The translations under genes and the position numbers were made by a program. From contig JAECUM010001795.1 of the NCBI GenBank assembly GCA_016617855.1, positions 62,001-126,000 of the forward strand: a stretch of DNA of 64,000 nt. The letters are read 5' to 3'. Within the stretch, counting starts at the first letter, position 1. Each line of letters starts with the position of its first letter. This DNA comes from Megalonaias nervosa. Lineage: Eukaryota > Mollusca > Bivalvia > Unionida > Unionidae. This document shows positions 35,489 to 48,042 of the stretch, piece after piece. The notes under the pieces are model-generated. The model saw only the letters and a list, made by a program, of their open reading frames with translations. It did no database searches and was not told where the DNA came from.

Positions 35489-37428
35489 GAACTGTCGAAA
35501 GAGAAGAAAACTCATTTAATGACTAGTTTTTCATTCTTTTTAATATCCACCTTTAATTAGCTTCATCGTACAAATTTAGAGAGTGTAAATAATTAAAAAT
35601 TAAAAATAAATTGATTAACCAACTAATTAATTGACTGAAATTAATGTTGCACTTATGCCAGCCATCTTAAACATATTGTATTAGCAAGTATTCTTGTCAT
35701 GGAAAAGGAGAAAATAAGCTGTTAGAATATTGTTGAGAATTCCAACTGTATTGTCTGCAAAAAAAATAATTTGGATAAAAAAAAAGTTATGTATATGTCA
35801 TGATGAAGAAAAACAAAATGCTGTATTCTGTAAAAATGTGGCAGTATCAATTGATCCGCAATACAACATATATCGTAAGGATTCTTCACTTGGTATTTCA
35901 ACTGATATCTCGATGACGCATAATTTTAATTCGACCGTCAAACAACACAGAATCTTCCTGTCTCCGAAAAATATAGCGAGTGTGATCCTTACCATCGTAA
36001 AATTCCCGAACTCCCCCCACCCCCCACCCCAGCTCGCTACCCTGATTCGCCAACGCACGCGATACTATGACGTGATAAAGATTTCTGCGAAATCTAAATT
36101 TGACTAAAAAGTTTCGTTAAATTTTGCTGTCATAATTCGGTAAAAATACTGATCTAAAAAAATGTTAGTTCGGCAGGCATCATAGATTCTCTGAGCCTGA
36201 CTTGCCGAGAGTAAATATACAAATCAGAAACAGAATGTTACACAATAGGCATAAACTGTAATAACCTAGGATGTTGTATACATACATATTGGTTGCATAA
36301 ATGTTGACTTGTGTCCCTCATACATGGTTATGGATGCATTTTCCTCCCTTTAAAATAAACTTTTATTAATTTTATGCTTCTGATGCATTAACACTTATTG
36401 TATATGTGTGCGTAGCATGTTTTGCATAGTCTGCACTTGTCCTTGTATATTTAAAATCGGTATACATGTAATTGATAGTTTAAGGATGCATTAGCCAGCC
36501 ATTATTTTAACCAGAATATATTAACACTGCATGTAAGCACAGATTATATTATATTCATATAAACTGACTTCTCTGCATTTAATTTTTAATCAGAAATTAT
36601 AAATTGGGAAAGGGAGAGGGGAATATCTTAAGTGTGCATTGGCAGGTCATTACGCATGCGTATTTAAACACTGAGAGTAGATCTGTTCACGGTTTGTTTT
36701 ACATTGATCATTAAAATAAAATTACAAATGTTGGACTGGTAAGCAGTTTTAGCCAAGAAGCACAATTTTACAACTTAAAAAATAGATTGTTGGTACTATA
36801 CGTATGATTGTTGAATTAAATTGTTATATTATTGTTTACAGTTAGTAAAATAACTCCAACGAGCTAATGTTTCATATTATGTAATGCAATTCCGACTTTA
36901 AATAAAAACTAAAAACACCGTCAATAGTCGAAGCAAAGTTACAAAGTTCTATATCCACTCCAGCAGAAGTGTACTTGCAAATACTGCATCTCCAGTCAAT
37001 ATCTAGATTACAGGTAAAGCTTTCCTGACGACTCAACCCTTAAGTAATTTGCCCCAGGTTTACCTTTATCATACCGCAACAGGCAGAATCACAGACGACA
37101 AAATGCGTACACCCTGTTGTGTTTGACCATGCCCAGGTGGAGAGCGGGTCGAAAATGACGCACAAGAAATTCATTTTTATATTTGTGGATGAAAAGTCGT
37201 GACCGGAAATTGAGTCATGCTACACTAGGTCCTGGGAATAGTGATAGTATCACGTGTTCCGACCAGCTAAATATAGTATTATATATAAACCTAAATTAGG
37301 AAATCAGACAGTGTAAGTTGGAACACGACAGTTGTTATGTCCTAATATGGGAACAGTCAGATTAAATTTAAACGCGCATGATTTTTGTTTTTCTTTAAAA
37401 TATTAATGACGAGTAATAGTTAGACACA

Positions 37429-37430
<2 letters not shown>
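35489..37430. other. No gene recognised
   Basis: Nearly 2 kb of AT-rich sequence. The 125-codon frame at 35730-36107 is lysine- and isoleucine-rich as expected from AT-rich DNA and contains a proline run from a C-rich tract; no family features. Confidence 0.5.

Positions 37431-37506
<76 letters not shown>
37431..37506 (+). repeat. (AT)n microsatellite
   Basis: 38 AT units. Confidence 0.97.
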
Positions 37507-37508
<2 letters not shown>

Positions 37509-38263
37509 ATATAGAATAAATATTGTATTTTTAATGTCTATTTCCAAGCAGAATCTCGCCATCTGTATTTCTGTAGATCATCGGAAACTTTTGCAGCTGC
37601 GTGTTCTTTCATTTACTCTCATACACAGTATGCATCACGAATATAGCCCAGTGAGATATATTTAATGACTGCGTTAGTATTAATGATGCATTTAAAATGT
37701 CCTTCTTTAAATTTGAGTAAAACCTTCGATGCACTGTTTGTATTGAAAATACATCTATACGTTTATATCTTAAGTTAAAATTGGCAAAACTATAACGAAA
37801 ATTACCAAGTGTTACTTTAATATATACTGTTACTGTAATTAAAGAAATCTCGTCTGTTGAACTCTGGTTAAAATATTTATGTATGCGTCATTGTTTACGG
37901 TCTTGCTCGAATATTCTCGTGTGTTCGATACGGGATATCTTCATGTCTAATTTAGGAAGTCCCAGAGTGACGTTTTCAGTGACATTAACGGATGACAGGT
38001 TATATATTTTTACTTTTGATAAATGTAGAAATTATGACATTGAAAATTCCGTTTATCTGAAGGTAAAAATCCTATCAAATATATGACTCAAAGCAGGCTT
38101 CCTGTCAATGCCTATTTTAACTATTTGTGATAATTTGCACTCAGTATTGTTTGTGGAATAATGGAAATATCGGTCGACTTTTAACAGTCAGCTTGTACTC
38201 CACACGGGCAAATTTCTTACCAAGTATCTATAAAATCATCTGCTACCTATGTTACTGACAATA
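37507..38263. other. No gene recognised
   Basis: AT-rich non-coding sequence. Confidence 0.5.
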
Positions 38264-38560
38264 GTTTATTGAATAGTCAACCAATGGAGAATACTGACAA
38301 GGGTCTTTTGAGTATTCAAACAATGTAGAATACTGACAAGGGTATTTTGAGTATTCAACCATGGAGAATATTAACAAGGGTCTATTGAGTATTCAATCAA
38401 TGGAGAAGCTTGGCAATGGTCTATTGAATTCTCAACCAATGGAGAATACTGACAAAGGTCTATTAAATTCTCAACCAATGGAGAATACTAACAAGGGTCT
38501 ATTGAATATTCAACCAATCGAAAATATTGAAAAGGGTCTATTAAGTATTCAACCAAGACA
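38264..38560 (+). repeat. 39-bp tandem repeat, 7-8 units
   Basis: Unit text AACCAATGGAGAATACTGAC, then AAGGGTCTATTGAATATTC. One frame (38361-38681) stays open and reads as 13-residue repeats (ENTDKGLLNSQPM). An upstream unit contains an in-frame TAG (near 38326), and no start or promoter context supports a gene. Confidence 0.92.
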
Positions 38561-40199
38561 GATTACTGATCAGAGGGATAAAGTGGCTCGAAGCATTTGG
38601 AAACACCAATGTACTACATTTTCCTTTAAATCTGCAAAAAACCTCTTTGGCTCGAATTTCCTAATCCACCCACGCCCCTAATCCATCGTCATCAATTTCC
38701 AACCCAATTCTCACCATCACTATTGAGGATGACTTCACATGTCAGGACAGAAACGCATTTAGAAGCAAACATACAAAGTCATTGCAGTCAAAAGCAATAC
38801 TTGACTAGACACTGTGCACATTGCGACTTGTACGTTGATGACTCAATCTGTTGGTATTTGAACTTTGCCGCCACTCGACCTAGACCAGGAAACCCCAAGG
38901 TACAACACTCAGACGCTTGTTACCAAAGATCATATGATGCTGTATACAGGACCGGTTATGAGTTGTCTGGGGTAGCCGGCTATTTAATCGTATGAATCAG
39001 TTTTATTATTTTAAACAATATGTGTGATAATGATAACATTTTTAACTGCAGTTGCCAGGAAGGGAGCACATTTTTTAAGATACACACTTAATTACTACTG
39101 ACCATTAGATCGCTTGCTTATCTCAATCAAAAGAAAATATCCGTATTACTGAACAGGTTGTTGGACAGTGTTTATCCCGAGTCAGTCTTGACCTGGAAAC
39201 ATGGAAACCTTTTTGATTGAAATGAATCATCCTGCGTCTCGGCTCTTTCTATCGTCTTGGTCCTAGAGATTTGAAAGTGAATTATCTACTGTTTCTAACT
39301 CTAGATTAGAACTTTTCTTGATGGGTGATTGATTTAAACGCATGACCGGTAGAGTAAATGGAATGATTTTCTACAAATATATAAACTCAGTCAAATTATA
39401 CAGTGTGCTACTACAGTCACTATCACGTCGACGACGTTAATCGATTACATTTATTCCACGCGCCCTGAATTCATAGTCGAGACATTCATTTTAACATATT
39501 CTAATATTGACCACTATCCTGTCTGTGCCACAATCAACAAATTCTGAAATCCATGCATACCGCTATTAATGCTGGTCCTATAACCGTTTCCATGAGAATA
39601 GGTTTTTTTTTGTTTTTTTTTTGTTTTGTTTTTTTTACCGTCTTGACATATGCTGTAAGAAATTGTCAACCTAGTTTTTATAAATCTAGGCCTTGATGTA
39701 CAACGTTGGACTGCATTTTTTGCTTGCAGTCCAAAATCTGCATACTCCATTTAAATGCAAAAGGAAAAAGAGAATTATACCATATGACTGGTTAAACTGA
39801 AATATGACAGAAGCTATGAAACTTCATTATTTTTGTCCCAAGCTGCGTGCAAAAAAGAATTATAAAAAAATCACAGAAATTTAGTCAAAACATTAATCGC
39901 TAGAGCTAAAACGATAATTGTTCAAGATTAATTGAGAATAAAAATGACTGAAGAAAAACATGAAGACATTTGAGAAACTTTTATTAAAATTAAAAAATTA
40001 AAAATTTCCTCGCAGAACTGAAAAAAAAACCCCGATAGTCATTAGATATTGCAAACGACCTAAATACCTTTTCTCCATCATTTACCTCAATGTCACTAGA
40101 ACAGTCTGACATATAACAAGATTTTTCACTCCTTGTCGATTTTGTGGAGTATAAAGCCCCATCTCATATATCCATTCCATATCCCTTAATGTTTTCAAA
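38561..40199. other. No gene recognised
   Basis: Non-coding; T-rich stretch at 39604-39640. Confidence 0.5.
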
Positions 40200-40905
40200 A
40201 TATTATGGATATATTAGGAAAACGTGAATGCAGCAAAGCAACAGGACTAGATGAAATCTCATTAAAATACTCAAACTATCAGCACAAGTTGCTACTCCTT
40301 CATTTGATATCCTGATAAATATAGGTATTGATACTTGAATCTTTGAAACCAGTCTAATATTAGCCAAATTGCTCCCAGTCTTTAATCAGGGGGATAGATC
40401 GTCAGCAAACAATTATCGACCTATATCAATTTCACCGACAATTATCACAAATATTTTAATAAAAGCACAAAGCCTTTTATCTTCACCTATTTAAACAAGA
40501 TACAATCATCTACATTTCTCACAATCAGTTTTAGAGATAAGCTTTAATGCAAACTGCCTTTATAAAGTTGATAGATAGATGGATAGCAGCTACAGATGAC
40601 GGACAAATAATAGGCGCAATTTATTTTAGTTGATTTTGAAATATTGGTACTGATGAAAAACCTCACGGCATACAAAATCATTGATAATTCCCTTGCTTGG
40701 TGTATTTCTGTGGTCAATGCTACGTCCCCAATACGTCAAAGTGGAGTTACTCTAGGCTGTATTCTTGGTCCTTGGCCCTTTTTCCTTTTCATTAATGATT
40801 TACGTCATCATATGAATGCCACTGAAATTGATCTTATTTTGCGGAAGACACAACCTTACATGCCATGAATATACAACATCTTCTCTTAAAGAACATTCAT
40901 AACAT
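40200..40905 (+). pseudogene. LINE reverse-transcriptase fossil (Jockey/CR1-like)
   Basis: Pieces in changing frames follow the RT order: SKATGLDEI (about 40237), AKLLPVFNQGDRSSANNYRP (about 40366-40425), a motif-A zone near 40615-40640 now lost to frameshifts, KNLTAYKIIDNSLAW (about 40659), then SGVTLGCILGPWPFFLFIND (about 40738-40797), the family's SGVPQGSILGPLLF block. No FADD motif follows before the sequence decays. Confidence 0.78.
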
Positions 40906-40910
40906 GACGT

Positions 40911-41000
40911 GGGGCCCGGGTTTGCCGAGTGGTCTATGGAGCTCGCCTTTACCAATCAATGACATCTCACCTCTGTGTGGGTTCGATACTGGTAATGTTT
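40911..41000 (+). mobile_element. SINE-2 head fragment
   Basis: GGGGCCCGGGTTTGCCGAGT, then GGTCTATGGAGCTCGCC (box A region) and GTGTGGGTTCGATACTGG (box B), directly after the LINE fossil. Confidence 0.6.
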
Positions 41001-41004
41001 AGGT

Positions 41005-41210
41005 ACTCGCGTTTGAACTGCATACGGCTATTTGTCCACGGCCTGACCTGTAGCAAGACATGTAACTGGCAAACCTGATAAAAGAATTGCTCGAATATTT
41101 TCCCTGTATGATCTAAATTTTTCCAATTGTCACGTTCATACAACACATGACGACTTAGCTTCACAACTGTTAGTGAAATCGCGGGGCACATTCATTCGAA
41201 ACACCTCGAT
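41005..41210 (+). repeat. Dispersed repeat R4, copy 1
   Basis: Similar to 44072-44260. Shared words are GTTTGAACT, CCACGGCC, AAGAATTGCT, TGATCT and GTCACGT. Family unknown. Confidence 0.55.
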
Positions 41211-41291
41211 ACAGTTGTAAGGCACTGCACACCTAGAAATGATGCAGAATATGTTGTTCGGAGATCATTGTTTTCGCCGATAGCTACAAAC

Positions 41292-41455
41292 CAGAAACGG
41301 CCCTAGGATGTGAGGGGCCCAAGGCAGCAAGCGATGAGCGGGGCACAAGCAAAATAACTGCATTGCGGAGTTGATTTCCGTCAGCAGCGCGAGGCCCCTG
41401 AAAGCGCGGGGCCCAAGGCGGTTGCCTCGTTCGCCTTGCCCTAGGACCGGGCCTG
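41292..41455 (+). mobile_element. hAT-type MITE, 164 bp
   Basis: Ends are CAGAAACGGCCCTAGG and CCTAGGACCGGGCCTG, which are inverted versions of one another. Flanking 8-mers CTACAAAC (41284-41291) and CTCCAAAC (41456-41463) form a target duplication with one mismatch. Much more GC-rich than its surroundings. Confidence 0.8.
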
Positions 41456-41831
41456 CTCCAAACGGTATTAAGTTTAAACATGCTTTATTGCAGCACATAA
41501 AGCTATAAAGCCAGCAGGATTGGAATCAAGTTAAATTCTTCTCAATCACGATAGTGTGATAATGCATATAGTGTGCCGATACCTTTTTTATTATTAGCGT
41601 TCTTGGAAGTTAATAACTGGTGCAATTTGTTGGTGAATCGGATACAATTTGGTGGCTTATAATCAGGCCAAAAAAAAATATATCGTATACCCAGACACTC
41701 TGTGCATAGCACGCACATGGGCTTAATTTGAACCTGGAACATGACCTCAATTTTGCCAACAAAATCTGTAAGAAAAGTAAAGTCATAAAATCTATAATCA
41801 GCCAATTTTAAATCAGGCTTAAATTTAAGAC
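41456..41831. other. No gene recognised
   Basis: AT-rich spacer. Confidence 0.5.
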
Positions 41832-42080
41832 AGCTGGATCACTGGATTCGAAGAATTCGGTTTAAGTCTAAGTTAGAACGGTTTAAGTCTGAGTTAAGAC
41901 AATCAGATCACTGGATTCTAGGAATTCGGTTTAAGTCTAAGTTAGAACGGTTTAAGTCTGAGTTACGACAATCAGATCACTGGATTCTAGGAATTCGGTT
42001 TAAGTCTAAGTTAGAACGGTTTAAGTCTGAGTTACGACAATCAGATCACTGGATTCTAGGAATTCGGGTTAAGTCTGCAT
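41832..42080 (+). repeat. 69-bp tandem repeat, about 3.5 units
   Basis: GAATTCGG recurs at 41853, 41922, 41991 and 42060. Within each unit the phrase GGTTTAAGTCT appears twice, so the unit itself grew from a shorter duplication. Confidence 0.95.
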
Positions 42081-42239
42081 TACGATCTTGTCTTTTATAA
42101 TGAAGACACAGAAAGTTTAGTCTTTAGAGAGGAAAGAATAAAATAATAGTTCTAAGAGCACTTGCATAAGAAAATTTAAGTACATCAGCTGTTATTTTAG
42201 ACTGCATGCATTTTATTCCCTGATGCTCGAAATTCAGGA

Positions 42240-43540
42240 TTGAGTTATATTCGGTCAGTAATCACGTTTTTCTAGGGCAATTGCCATGTAAATCTCCATA
42301 GTTTTGTGTTCCTAACTTTGCACATTTCTAAAACGATTTCAAGATTCAATGAATAGGTTTTCCAATTAGAAATCTAGAACTGGCAATCATTTATGAAACC
42401 CCGATCATAAATTCTTAAATAAACCAGTACAAGACAAAGGACATATAAATTTCGCTAGTCTTGCGCCGTGGCTTTACTAAAATGTCGCCGTTAATGAGCC
42501 GCAGATATAATGAAAGAAAAGAATTTTATCTACAGTTTTAAGTACCCAATTTTAAGTTTTTAAAATTTTACAATTTTAACTTGCTACTGGCCCCAAACAT
42601 ATTTTTTGGAAACTTTTCCTCAGATCACGCGAGAAGCAAGAGATCGTCTAGTTATTGAGATTATTACGATCGTTCTATCAAAGTCGTCGTGTACGGACAT
42701 TCCCGAGTTGTCTGGTTATGAATATATTGATATTAACAGCATGTTTTCTTTTTTGATGCCACAGCAATTCATTTTTCGTTAATAAAACAGTTGTTTTTGT
42801 CAGAAATGAATTAGAATGTTACAAATACAATTATATTTATGATTCTTTAATTACATGTTTGACACGTGTCATGTATGTCATGTGGTGGCCAAATGACATG
42901 TTATGAACTATATTCGGACTGAATCCAACTTTTGGAAACATTTCAAATTCGAAAAACACAAAAACATGTAAATGTTTTTAGCTATTTTCTTGAGTATGTG
43001 TTAAGCACCTATATTAAGATATATGAATAATCTCAAGTTTTCAGAAAAGCAGTTGTCTTCTGCTTGAATTTACGTCATTTTTTAAGTCCACGAAATATTT
43101 TATTGTTTGCTAAGTAATTGTGTTTTATGTTTACTGGCTCCCTCTGATAAACATATTGCCCGGGTGTTGGCATCGCACTCAAAGTTTCCTGCTTATTATA
43201 TCAGTAGTGCAGCAAGTAAATTCGGCGACAACACTTAATATTTGTATCAACAAGCTCTCTAATTCAGCACGATGTCTTTCAGTGGGTGTCATCTATAGCG
43301 TAAGTTTGATAATCCCACTTTTGTGATAGTTTTAGATTGCAACTTATACAACAATTATGATACACTTAGCAAATTCATCTTATATAAGTTACTGACAGTT
43401 TAATTTGGGGTGGGTGAGTGGGTAGGGGGCTGATGTTTTCTTTTAAGCTAAACTATTTAGTTTTCTTAATTTCAAGGCAATTTGTTTTCCAAATAATATA
43501 ATAAATATAATATGTTGATATTTTGCTAAGAATCAAAGCA
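42240..43540 (+). repeat. Composite repeat R3+R2 in one block
   Basis: The left part (42255-42685) is R3 as at 32455; the right part (43090-43540) is R2 as at 13470. Here they lie in the same orientation about 400 bases apart, which suggests R2 and R3 are two fragments of one longer element of at least 1.3 kb. No coding frame. Confidence 0.6.
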
Positions 43541-43675
43541 TGATTTTGACAGACGGAAATCCCAGGCCCGTGCCCCAGAATATTAAATTGTTGGTAGCAA
43601 ATATAATCGCGGTATCCTGTGGTACGTATTGCGGTATGTTCAGAAATTTCGCGGTGCAAAAGTTTTCGTGGTACC

Positions 43676-43989
43676 CAGTGCAAGATTAACACCATCCAGG
43701 GGACCCTAAACTCTGATAATATTATGATGCCCCCTCACATAAAATGCGAAACTCAAAAACACAAACCCAAAAAACCCCTACAAAAACCAATATTACAAGC
43801 TAAAACGGTGGGAAAATACTGGTGTTGCCATCATTCCAAATCAAAATACTCGTGCATGAAGACTGAAATGCTCATATATAATTCATTCAGTTTTATCATC
43901 AACAATTAATTTGAAATTTTTTCTGGTGCCCCTATTGGGCTGGTGCCCTAAGCACATGCTTAGTGTGCTTAATGGGTACTCCTGCACTG
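43676..43989 (+). mobile_element. hAT-type MITE, copy 1, perfect 8-bp TSD
   Basis: Ends CAGTGCAAGATTAACACC and GGGTACTCCTGCACTG are inverted relative to each other. Flanks are GTGGTACC (43668-43675) and GTGGTACC (43990-43997), identical. The same element occurs inverted at 62195-62481. No transposase. Confidence 0.9.
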
Positions 43990-44071
43990 GTGGTACCCAA
44001 GCTCTAGTCTTTATCGTACTATTGCTATAAATTTCCTCTCGCTACCTAAAGCTTAATATAGTAACACAATT

Positions 44072-44260
44072 GCGTTTGAACTAAGGTACTTTTCCCACGG
44101 CCGGAACTGCAACTTGACATGAACCTGGAAAACCTGTTATAAGAATTGCTGGAATAGTTTGCCGGAATGATCTGAAATGTTCCAAATGTCACGTCCATGC
44201 AACTAGTAGCTGCATACCTCTTCGTGCGAACCCGGTCACATAGATTACCATGTTTACAAG
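44072..44260 (+). repeat. Dispersed repeat R4, copy 2
   Basis: Related to 41005-41210 (CCCACGGCCGGAACTG, ATAAGAATTGCTGGAATA, GTCACGTCCATGCAAC). Confidence 0.55.
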
Positions 44261-44263
44261 TAT

Positions 44264-44971
44264 GGTATGTGCCGCCGTTTTTATATATACTCAATTCAAT
44301 ACAGACTTCTATTTATTTAGAGCGGTCTCTAATTAAATTAGAGACATCTGCAGTTTAATTAAAGAGATCTATATATCAATTATAGAGCTAACTAATTGAA
44401 TTAGAGACCTCATGTAATAATTATTAAAGTCTGTAATTGAATTGTAGACCTCTCTAATTGAACTGGAGACCTCTACAAATGAATAAGAGCTCCTTAATTT
44501 AACTGCAGAGGTCTCTGATAGACTTAAAGACCTATCTAATTTGGCATTGGTTCAACAAATCCATAAATGAATTTTGAATGTCTTTAAATGGATTAGAGAA
44601 ATCTCTAATTCAATTATAGACCTCTCTTATTAATGTGTGGAGGTCCCTAAATAGTGTTTCCAGGACCGAATTCTATGTCCGGGAGGGAGAAATTATTATT
44701 CTATAATATTGAATAATTGAGGCCTTAACACGGAGTTATTCACTGAATTCGAGAGGTCCCTAATTTCTGTTAGAGACCTCTATAATTATATTATACAGCT
44801 GTCTAATTCTATTATAGAGGTCTACAAATGAGACAATATTGAAGTCTATGATTGATATATAGAGCTCTCTAATTAAATTGTAGAGGTCTCTAACTGAATT
44901 AGAGATCTCTCTAAATAAATAGAGAGGTATGTATTGAATTGAATATATGTAAAAACAGCCGCCATTACACC
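44264..44971. mobile_element. Foldback-type element with palindromic tandem interior
   Basis: The two ends are inverted copies of about 60 bp: left TTTTATATATACTCAATTCA then CTATTTATTTAGAG (44277-44323), right CTCTAAATAAATAGAGAG then GAATTGAATATATGTAAAAA (44908-44955). The interior is built from degenerate units of the palindromic type AGAGGTCTCTAATT/AATTAGAGACCTCT, some fifteen to twenty of them, broken once near 44655-44740 by unrelated text. No coding. Confidence 0.7.
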
Positions 44972-45439
44972 AAGAAAAACACCCTGATGACTCAGTCTAT
45001 GGAAACAATATGATATGAAAAATTTAATTGACTTCAAACAATTTTCTGAATGTTCATAATCAAACCTATTTATTTTTCAGTATAAACCCATGTGATGCAA
45101 TTTTCTATGTAGAGAAAACCATATGAGCCGCAGCATTTCTTTGAACTGCATTTTTTAAAACCTGTTTTCTAGTTCCAGCAATGAGTGTTCCAAAGTCAAG
45201 TCTGTAAAATGACTGAAATTCCATCATTAAAACATTGTCTGAATGGATAAGCTCTCTTATTACTATGACTGTACCTTTCATTATCAATTAATCCTAGCCA
45301 GACATACCCATATACACTCTATTTTATCTTCACCCATTTCTAGACTGGTTCCCATTCTTTCATGTAATTAGTACCGCAAATCACTGAACCCAGTTTTGAT
45401 GCATGGCACAGTGAAGTTTGATCAATTACATTACATTAC
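44972..45439. other. No gene recognised
   Basis: AT-rich spacer. Confidence 0.5.
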
Positions 45440-46660
45440 ATTCTTCTCCGTCACAAGAGTAAACAAGAGCACCTCGAATGGACAAACGCCCGACTGGGCG
45501 AAAAGAATTTCCATGAATTCAAGATAAGAGCGTTTCTTCCTCGTAACTGTTGATTGTCGAAACCATCTGTTATATTCTTCAGCGATAACAAGATTTTCGG
45601 ATTATCTGCTTGGCACCGTTTTCATTTAGGACACAGCAGACAGCGTTCGAGGATGTTACAATGATCGTCCATTCAGGTGATGTAGTGACAACAAGACTTT
45701 AAGACAGTCGTACCAGGTAGATATATTGGATGTATGACTGACACCATTTTCAATCAGGAATTGTCAAAATCCCTTGTCATAATGATCTCGCATTCAAAGC
45801 GACTAATGACAACAAAATTGTTAAGACACTCATCATGGCAGCCATATTTACTAAACACCCTGCACCATTTTCATTTCGCAGCGTCTGGTTATCTTAAGAC
45901 GTCTACTGGTGACAACCTCATTTTGATATAGCCACGCATTCGGAGAAGAGTAGACAAAACATATTTTCGAGGTATCACTTTCCATTCAGGAGGAGTAGCA
46001 TTAACCCGATTTTCAGGATGGTTGCCATGGGGACCATGTTGACTGTCAGATCAGCAACATTTCCTCTTAAGACCAAACGGACATTATAATAAGTAGAGCT
46101 GCAATAACAAGATTTTTAAGATGGCTGTCACAATGTATGTCGGATTGGTACCATTTTTGTTTAGGACCAGCCAGACAGTCATAAGAAGTCTTTTACTGAA
46201 AACCAACGTTGATATGGCAGTCCCATTAGATATCATAGGAAGTATATTTGTGAAAACTCCATGTGGATATGACCATCCTTGTCAGGAGGAGTAGCTATAC
46301 AAATATTTTCAAGATGGCCACTGCGGTGGCCATATTGGACGTCAAGTCGGCATCATTTTCATTTTTTAGACCAACTATGCAGTATAAGAAGTCTTTCAGT
46401 GAAAACCACACATTGATATGACCATCCATTCTGGAAAAGTAGCGATAAAAAGATTTACAAGATGGCTATCATGCTGAAGATATTGGATGTTGTTAGATCA
46501 GCACCATTTTCATTGTTGATATGACCGTCCATTGGGGGTGGTGGAGTAGCGATAACCAGATTTTCAACGTTAGATCGGCATGATTTTCAATTAAGACCAA
46601 CTGGTTTAACTATGACAATACTGCAGACAATTTTCAATGGATCCAGTTCATTTTAGTTCT
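45440..46660 (+). repeat. Degenerate long-period tandem repeat (orientation 1)
   Basis: Variants of a module recur at roughly 100-200 base spacing: GCACCATTTTCATTTAGGAC, then a CAGTATAAGAAGTC-type phrase, then GATATGACCATCCATTC, then AAGATGGCTGCCATATTGGA. Examples start near 45612, 45743, 45861, 46148, 46345 and 46503. Inverted relatives occur at 57350-58000. Confidence 0.7.
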
Positions 46661-46681
46661 CTGGAAAAACTGAAAGGATGT

Positions 46682-46833
46682 TGTTGCGAACTCCCCCAGC
46701 TTTGTTAGGGTGGGTTGTATGGTTTTGGTTATCGTTATCCAGAGGGTGATCGCCGACGGTGTAATTTGCCCGGAATAAGTAAATATAAATATAAAGCGTG
46801 AAGCTTATAGATGGAATAGATAAAGATCTGAGC

Positions 46834-46901
<68 letters not shown>

Positions 46902-47600
46902 CAGAATGGCACGAGCCCCCGCACACGTAAAAACAATAGAATTGAATCAAAATTCATAACCAATGAAATTCATAAACAATTGTGATAATGCATTACATTA
47001 GAAAGATACACATTTTGATTTAAGTTTCAACGAATTTCAAATACAAATATGCTTATACAAATAGCCGATCTGTTACGCGATAGAATTAATTCATCATCAA
47101 ACCGAGTGAATGATCGAAAACACTGCCTTGTACAGATTCATAACCTGATGATGGCTGGTTCCATCCAAATTCGCTGCGACCGTTCTTTTGACTTCCTTGT
47201 GCCTGTAAGTCTGGGTCCTTTCCACTTTTCCCTTTTTCCAAATTCTCAGGTGTCCCGCCTCTTTCGGTTTACAACCTTGTGTGGTCACTTTCGTTTTGTA
47301 AGTACGTGGTACGTCACGTAGATATTTCACGTAGGACGTCACGTAGATATTTCAGTGTCACGTCACGTGAAGCTATCTCACCTTGTGTCTTCAAGCTTTT
47401 ACCGCTAGAATTGTGTTCGTAGATTTTTCCAGACGTCCAATCCCTTGGATCCCAATTACCAGTGAATTTCTTCTAAATTCGACCCGGAGTCCTCCCTTTG
47501 TTTTTCTCTTGTAGAAAATGGTGTCGACTGATTAAAAGTGTTGCGAAAGGCACATTTAAACCAAGAGTTTTTCATGTGGAATCAAGCCCCCTTCTTCAGC
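46682..47600 (-). mobile_element. LTR-like long repeat, copy C (partial)
   Basis: Begins TGTTGCGAACTCCCCC and carries GGTTATCGTTATCCAGAG, AGATGGAATAGAT, AGAACAGAATGGCACGAGC and GAGTGAATGATCGAAAAC in the same order as copy B. Similarity fades after about 47250, so the right limit is a guess. Confidence 0.5.
46836..46899 (+). repeat. (AT)n microsatellite inside copy C
   Basis: About 32 AT units placed exactly where copy B reads GAGCAGGGATATAGAACAG. Confidence 0.96.
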
Positions 47601-48042
47601 GTAACCAATCCGAATTAAATATATCTCCTGCCCGAATTAGGCGCCAAAAAAAAAAAAAAAAAATGTAGTCCGTCTGCCAATCTGGATTACCAAATACCTA
47701 TCGCTGGGAAGTTTCAGAATTGACAGTTTCGATACAGATCGGAGGTTAACCCCTATCCCTTTCCAGTTAAATAAACGAAGTTTCAATTAAGAACCACCGT
47801 TCGCAAGACGGTGACATTACCAATCAGTGCGTTACGGCTATTTAAACACGCGTCAGTCCCTATAAAACTAATTAATCGTTCACCTGTCCAACTTAATGTG
47901 TTCTTCATAGATCGACAGAAATTTGCACCCGTACAGATGTTAACAGTTTTGAAGTAAATTCATATATGAAGGTTTTCCCAGATTTTATCCATATAAAAAA
48001 TTAGTGGTATTTGGTATTAGGAATACTGAAAACATTTTATGT
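47601..48042. other. No gene recognised
   Basis: Contains an A run at 47646-47663. No coding. Confidence 0.5.

Noticed and set aside
35730..36107. 125-codon frame on the + strand
   Set aside because: AT-rich composition explains its residues, a C-rich tract gives the proline run, and no homologous pattern or exon signal is present.
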